Positions 45,214 through 49,520 of a stretch of 49,520 bases of DNA are shown in pieces (positions within the stretch are counted from its first letter, which is position 1; every line of letters starts with the position of its first letter). The notes beneath the pieces were generated by a model. That model was not told the DNA's origin. It searched no databases and saw only the letters and a list, made by a program, of their open reading frames with translations. This DNA is from a virus: IMG/VR virus record IMGVR_UViG_3300046491_000214, positions 1-49,520 of that record; one strand, given 5' to 3'. Both the position numbers and the translations under genes were made by a program.

Positions 45214-46258
45214 GGAAAGAAGCAAAGAGAACAAAGGGCTCCCGCCGCGCTGGCGAGTGGTCCGCGGCGTGTACTACTACCAGGTGCCGGAGGAGCAACG
45301 AACCAGATGGGACGGCAAGACGACCTTTCGGCTCGGGGATAACCTGGATGAGGCTTATGCGGTCTGGGCGCGCCGGATTGAGACGATTCGCAATGCCAAG
45401 AACATCGGCGAACTGTTCGATCGATACCTGATCGAGGTGGTTCCGAAAAAAGCGCCCCGCACACGAGTCGAGAACACGCGTGCCATCCTACGGCTGCGCA
45501 AAGTGTTTGGGGCCATGATCCTGGATGACCTACGCCCGTCTCAGATCTACATGTACGTCTCTGACAGCAAAAACCGGCTGCAGGCGCGGCGCGAGGTTCG
45601 CGTGTTCTCTCACGTGTTCACGAAGGCAGTGGAATGGGGGCTCATCGATCGGCATCCGTTCAAGGGCGAGGTGAGGCTGGAGGGCGTGGACCCGCGCACG
45701 CGGTATGTGGAAGACTGGGAATTCGAGGAATGCTTGACACTCGATAGCAAGCGCAAGAAGGGCAGCGTTTTGATGATTCAAGCGTACCTGCGCATGAAGC
45801 TGCTTACGGGCCTGCGCCTGGGTGACTTGTTGCGCCTGAAGATGGAAGCATTACGTGATGACGGAATTCACGTCCAGCCGCGGAAAACGGCGCATACCAC
45901 GGGGAAGCGGCTGATCATTGAGTGGTCCCCTGCTCTCCGGGCTGCAGTCGATATGGCAAGGGAATCGCGACCATTCGAAGGTGGGGACTACCTGTTCTGT
46001 AACCGGCGCGGGGAATGCTACTTCGACGATGAGAAGGATACGTGCTCGGGGTGGAATTCCATGTGGCAGAGGTTCATGGACCGCGTCTTGGATGAAACCA
46101 AGGTCAAGGAGCGATTTACAGAGCACGATATTCGAGCCAAGGCGGCCAGCGACGCCGAGACGCTTGAGCACGCGCAGAAGCTCCTTGCGCACGCTGACTC
46201 GAAGATCACTGATAGGGTATATCGACGCAAGCCGGAGAAAGTGAGGCCGCTTCGATAG
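45206..46258 (+). CDS. int: Tyrosine integrase
   Basis: 350 residues. The catalytic domain has Arg204 (LLTGLRLGDLL), Lys227 (QPRKTAHTTG), His307/Arg310 (EHDIRAKAASD), His329 (KLLAHAD) and Tyr339 (RVYRRK). The N-terminal half has the SAM-like core-binding domain (FGAMILDDLRPSQIYMYVSDS). It drives integration and, with the DUF4224 protein, excision. The gene ends ~70 bp from tRNA-Arg, the presumed attachment site, which is downstream of the 3' end of the tRNA as usual. Confidence 0.95.
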   Translation: MPRERSKENKGLPPRWRVVRGVYYYQVPEEQRTRWDGKTTFRLGDNLDEAYAVWARRIETIRNAKNIGELFDRYLIEVVPKKAPRTRVENTRAILRLRKVFGAMILDDLRPSQIYMYVSDSKNRLQARREVRVFSHVFTKAVEWGLIDRHPFKGEVRLEGVDPRTRYVEDWEFEECLTLDSKRKKGSVLMIQAYLRMKLLTGLRLGDLLRLKMEALRDDGIHVQPRKTAHTTGKRLIIEWSPALRAAVDMARESRPFEGGDYLFCNRRGECYFDDEKDTCSGWNSMWQRFMDRVLDETKVKERFTEHDIRAKAASDAETLEHAQKLLAHADSKITDRVYRRKPEKVRPLR

Positions 46259-46260
46259 TA

Positions 46261-46293
46261 CGCGAATAGCAAAACGATGCGCGAATCGCAAAA
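46261..46293. repeat. Direct repeats between int and tRNA-Arg
   Basis: CGCGAATAGCAAAA (46261-46274) and CGCGAATCGCAAAA (46280-46293), 13 of 14 identical, 19 bp apart. Position fits integrase arm-type sites. Confidence 0.6.
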
Positions 46294-46329
46294 GACGGAG
46301 TGCCCGCTATCGCTGAAGCCCACTGTTTA

Positions 46330-46406
<77 letters not shown>

Positions 46407-46420
46407 TACGGCTTCATAAA

Positions 46421-46450
46421 TGAAAACGGGCCGTCGAGGACAGCCCGTTT
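46421..46450 (-). terminator. Hairpin between the two tRNA genes
   Basis: AAACGGGC (46424-46431) pairs with GCCCGTTT (46443-46450) around an 11-nt loop, with TTTTC on the minus strand. It may be a processing or weak termination signal. Confidence 0.45.
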
Positions 46451-46458
46451 GCAAACGG

Positions 46459-46535
46459 TGGTCGGAGTACAAGGATTCGAACCTTGGACCCCCTGCTCCC
46501 AAAGCAGGTGCGCTACCGGGCTGCGCTACACTCCG
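46459..46535 (-). tRNA. tRNA-Pro(TGG)
   Basis: Acceptor stem CGGAGTG with TACTCCG, anticodon loop TTTGGGA (anticodon TGG), T arm CAAGGTTCGAATCCTTG and encoded CCA (46461-46459). It is 52 bp upstream of tRNA-Arg on the same strand. Confidence 0.95.
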
Positions 46536-46597
46536 ATTGAGACGATCATACCCCGCCAGGCGGGAAGCGTCAATGAAGCCGCCCGCCCGGCGGACGG

Positions 46598-47938
<1,341 letters not shown>

Positions 47939-47956
47939 TAATTAAATTCTCTTCAT

Positions 47957-48799
47957 CTATTGATTATTCGTAGTGGCCGCTTGCCAGACCTTCAGCGCAT
48001 CCACCGTCTCTGCCACATCATGGACCCGCACGATCCGGGCGCCCTGCGCTACCGCAGCGAGCGCACCGGCCAGGCTGCCGGCCAGGCGCTGCTCCACGCT
48101 GCGTCCCGTCATGGCGCCGATCATCGATTTGCGCGACAGGCCCGCCAATACGGGCAGGCCCAGTTCGCCTTCCATGCGGCTTATGCTTCGGAGCAAAGCG
48201 TAATTATGCTCGACACTCTTCCCAAAACCAAATCCGGGATCGATCGTGATGCGTTCGCGCGCCACACCCGCCGCCAGCAGCGCATCGATCCGCGCGCGCA
48301 GGAAGGCGATCACGTCGGCCACGACGTCGTCGTAATCCGGGTTGGCCTGCATACCCTGCGGGGTGCCCTGCATGTGCATCACGCACAGGCCGCAGTCGCT
48401 GTCGCGCACGGCCTCGATGGCGCCGGGCGCGCGGAAACCGTTGATATCGTTGATCATGTCGGCGCCCGCGATGATCGCCTCGCGCATCACGTCCGGCTTG
48501 CACGTGTCGATCGACAGCGGATAGCCCAGTTCGCGCAGCGCGTAGATCGCAGGCATCACGCGGCGCAATTCTTCGTCGACGGGAATGCTGGGCGAGCCCG
48601 GACGCGTCGATTCGCCGCCGATATCGATGATGTCGACCCCGTCCTTGATCATCTGCTCGGCCCGCTCCACGGCGAATTCGAGCGCCTGGTAGCGGCCGCC
48701 GTCGGAAAAGGAATCGGGGGTGACGTTGAGGATGCCCATGACCAGCGGACGCTGGGCGAGGTTATAGCCGAAACGGCCGCACTGCAGGTATTGACGCAT
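47957..48799 (-). CDS. folP: Dihydropteroate synthase
   Basis: 280 residues from ATG 48799 (MRQYLQCGRFGYNLAQRPLVMG); an upstream in-frame start at 48910 overlaps the ftsH end. Motifs: MGILNVTPDSFSDGG, IIDIGGESTRPG, SIDTCKPDVMREAI, DINGF, DPGFGFGKSVEHN and AGLSRKSMIG. The enzyme joins pterin pyrophosphate and p-aminobenzoate in folate synthesis and is the sulfonamide target. Host gene. Confidence 0.96.
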   Translation of the reverse strand: MRQYLQCGRFGYNLAQRPLVMGILNVTPDSFSDGGRYQALEFAVERAEQMIKDGVDIIDIGGESTRPGSPSIPVDEELRRVMPAIYALRELGYPLSIDTCKPDVMREAIIAGADMINDINGFRAPGAIEAVRDSDCGLCVMHMQGTPQGMQANPDYDDVVADVIAFLRARIDALLAAGVARERITIDPGFGFGKSVEHNYALLRSISRMEGELGLPVLAGLSRKSMIGAMTGRSVEQRLAGSLAGALAAVAQGARIVRVHDVAETVDALKVWQAATTNNQ

Positions 48800-48825
48800 A
48801 ACGAAAAGCCAACGGGATGAAGAAT

Positions 48826-48852
48826 AAAAAGGCACCCGCTCGGGGTGCCTTT
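48826..48852 (-). terminator. Terminator after ftsH
   Basis: Minus strand GGCACCC and GGGTGCC (48849-48831) with a short loop, followed by TTTTTATTC. Confidence 0.85.
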
Positions 48853-48875
48853 CGTAAATTTCTATGACGCAGCGA

Positions 48876-49520
48876 TCAAGCCGGTGCAGTCGCGTTCGGG
48901 GCGACACCACCGTTGTCGCTCGGAGGCGTGCGCTTGGTCAGTACGACCGACTTCGGCGGACGCGGTTCGCGGCCGGCCATGATGTCGTTGATCTGGTCGG
49001 CGTCGATGGTTTCCCACTCAAGCAGCGCCTTCGTCATCACTTCGACCTTGTCGCGGTTTTCTTCCAGCAGGCGACGGGCCAGCGTGTACTGCGTGTCGAG
49101 GATGTTGCGGATCTCGGCATCGACCTTTTGCTGCGTCGCCTCGGAGATGGTCTTCACGGAGCCGCCGAAGAAGCCCTCGTTCGGATCATCCTCGTAGACC
49201 ATCACGCCCATGCTTTCCGACATGCCGAAGCGGGTCACCATCGAGCGGGCCACCTTGGTGGCACGGGCGAAGTCGTTCGAGGCGCCGGTCGACATCTGGC
49301 CGACGAAGATTTCCTCGGCGATGCGGCCGCCGAACAGGATCGAGATCTCTTCCAGCATCTTGTCCTTGTAGCCGGACAGGGCGTCATGCTCGGGCAGCTG
49401 CCAGGTCAGGCCGAGGGCATAGCCGCGCGGCATGATCGTGACCTTGTGCACCGGATCGGCCTTCGGCAGCAGCTTGGCGATCACCGCGTGGCCGGACTCG
49501 TGGTAGGCCGTGTTGCGGCG
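48876..49520 (-). CDS. ftsH: ATP-dependent zinc metalloprotease FtsH (5' end cut by window)
   Basis: 215 C-terminal codons. The zinc site HESGH is at the window edge (RRNTAYHESGHAVIAKLLP). Peptidase-domain parts follow: MPRGYALGLTWQLPE, LFGGRIAEEIFVG, TGASNDFARATKVARSMVTRFGMS, and the third zinc-region helix. The C-terminal tail is Pro/Asn rich. FtsH is a membrane AAA protease and, in lambda, controls CII and lysogeny; a link to this phage's CII-like protein is only suggestive. Host gene. Confidence 0.96.
   Translation of the reverse strand, partial: RRNTAYHESGHAVIAKLLPKADPVHKVTIMPRGYALGLTWQLPEHDALSGYKDKMLEEISILFGGRIAEEIFVGQMSTGASNDFARATKVARSMVTRFGMSESMGVMVYEDDPNEGFFGGSVKTISEATQQKVDAEIRNILDTQYTLARRLLEENRDKVEVMTKALLEWETIDADQINDIMAGREPRPPKSVVLTKRTPPSDNGGVAPNATAPA

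Overview
The window is the right-hand part of an integrated siphophage-type prophage in a GC-rich betaproteobacterium. The host block at the right edge, ftsH (partial), folP, glmM, tRNA-Pro(TGG) and tRNA-Arg(TCT), all on the minus strand, suggests an Oxalobacteraceae (Massilia-like) host; that genus-level call is an inference. The phage integrase gene ends about 70 bp from the encoded CCA end of tRNA-Arg, so the tRNA 3' end is the likely attachment site. The other prophage end lies beyond the left edge, as presumably do the tail tip, host-recognition and lysis genes.

Layout, read in the direction of late transcription (minus strand): a 690-bp leader with stacked hairpins and terminators (18376-19065), a KilA-N protein, small proteins, an HNH endonuclease, terminase small and large subunits, HK97-type portal, ClpP-type protease, major capsid, small head proteins, a large SGNH-esterase/Ig-like protein, a repeat-bearing head-tail connector, joining and completion proteins, tail tube, the gpG/gpGT tail chaperone pair with a slippery heptamer, a two-gene cargo island (P63C protein plus a secreted protein, with its own promoter, operators and terminators), and the tape measure protein (partial). 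Upstream on the same strand (20.3-31.6 kb) is the early/replication operon: Cro, a CII-like regulator, small membrane proteins, an AP2/HNH endonuclease, a C5 DNA methyltransferase, a Ref-like nuclease, a BRO-N/KilAC antirepressor, a replication-type protein, a DUF1064 nuclease and a candidate Q-type antiterminator.

The switch is at 31.6-33.8 kb. A divergent cro/repressor pair shares three operators spaced 23-24 bp, and the same operator sequence occurs twice (24 bp apart) at a promoter at 37.1 kb that drives the plus-strand operon ending in the integrase. A second repressor-like protein, with an S24 peptidase domain, sits behind a near-perfect LexA box. The lysogenic cargo at 33.8-36.3 kb includes two envelope-type proteins and a lower-GC, translationally coupled pair related to DUF6978-DUF1828/DUF1829, the best candidate here for an uncharacterised defence or toxin-like module.

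The plus-strand operon (37.2-46.3 kb) carries small proteins, three tiny coupled membrane proteins, an RdgC homologue, mosaic proteins joined by a recurring boundary sequence, NinX and Lar-like proteins, a DUF4224 excisionase-like protein and the tyrosine integrase. No CRISPR array, rRNA or insertion sequence was seen.
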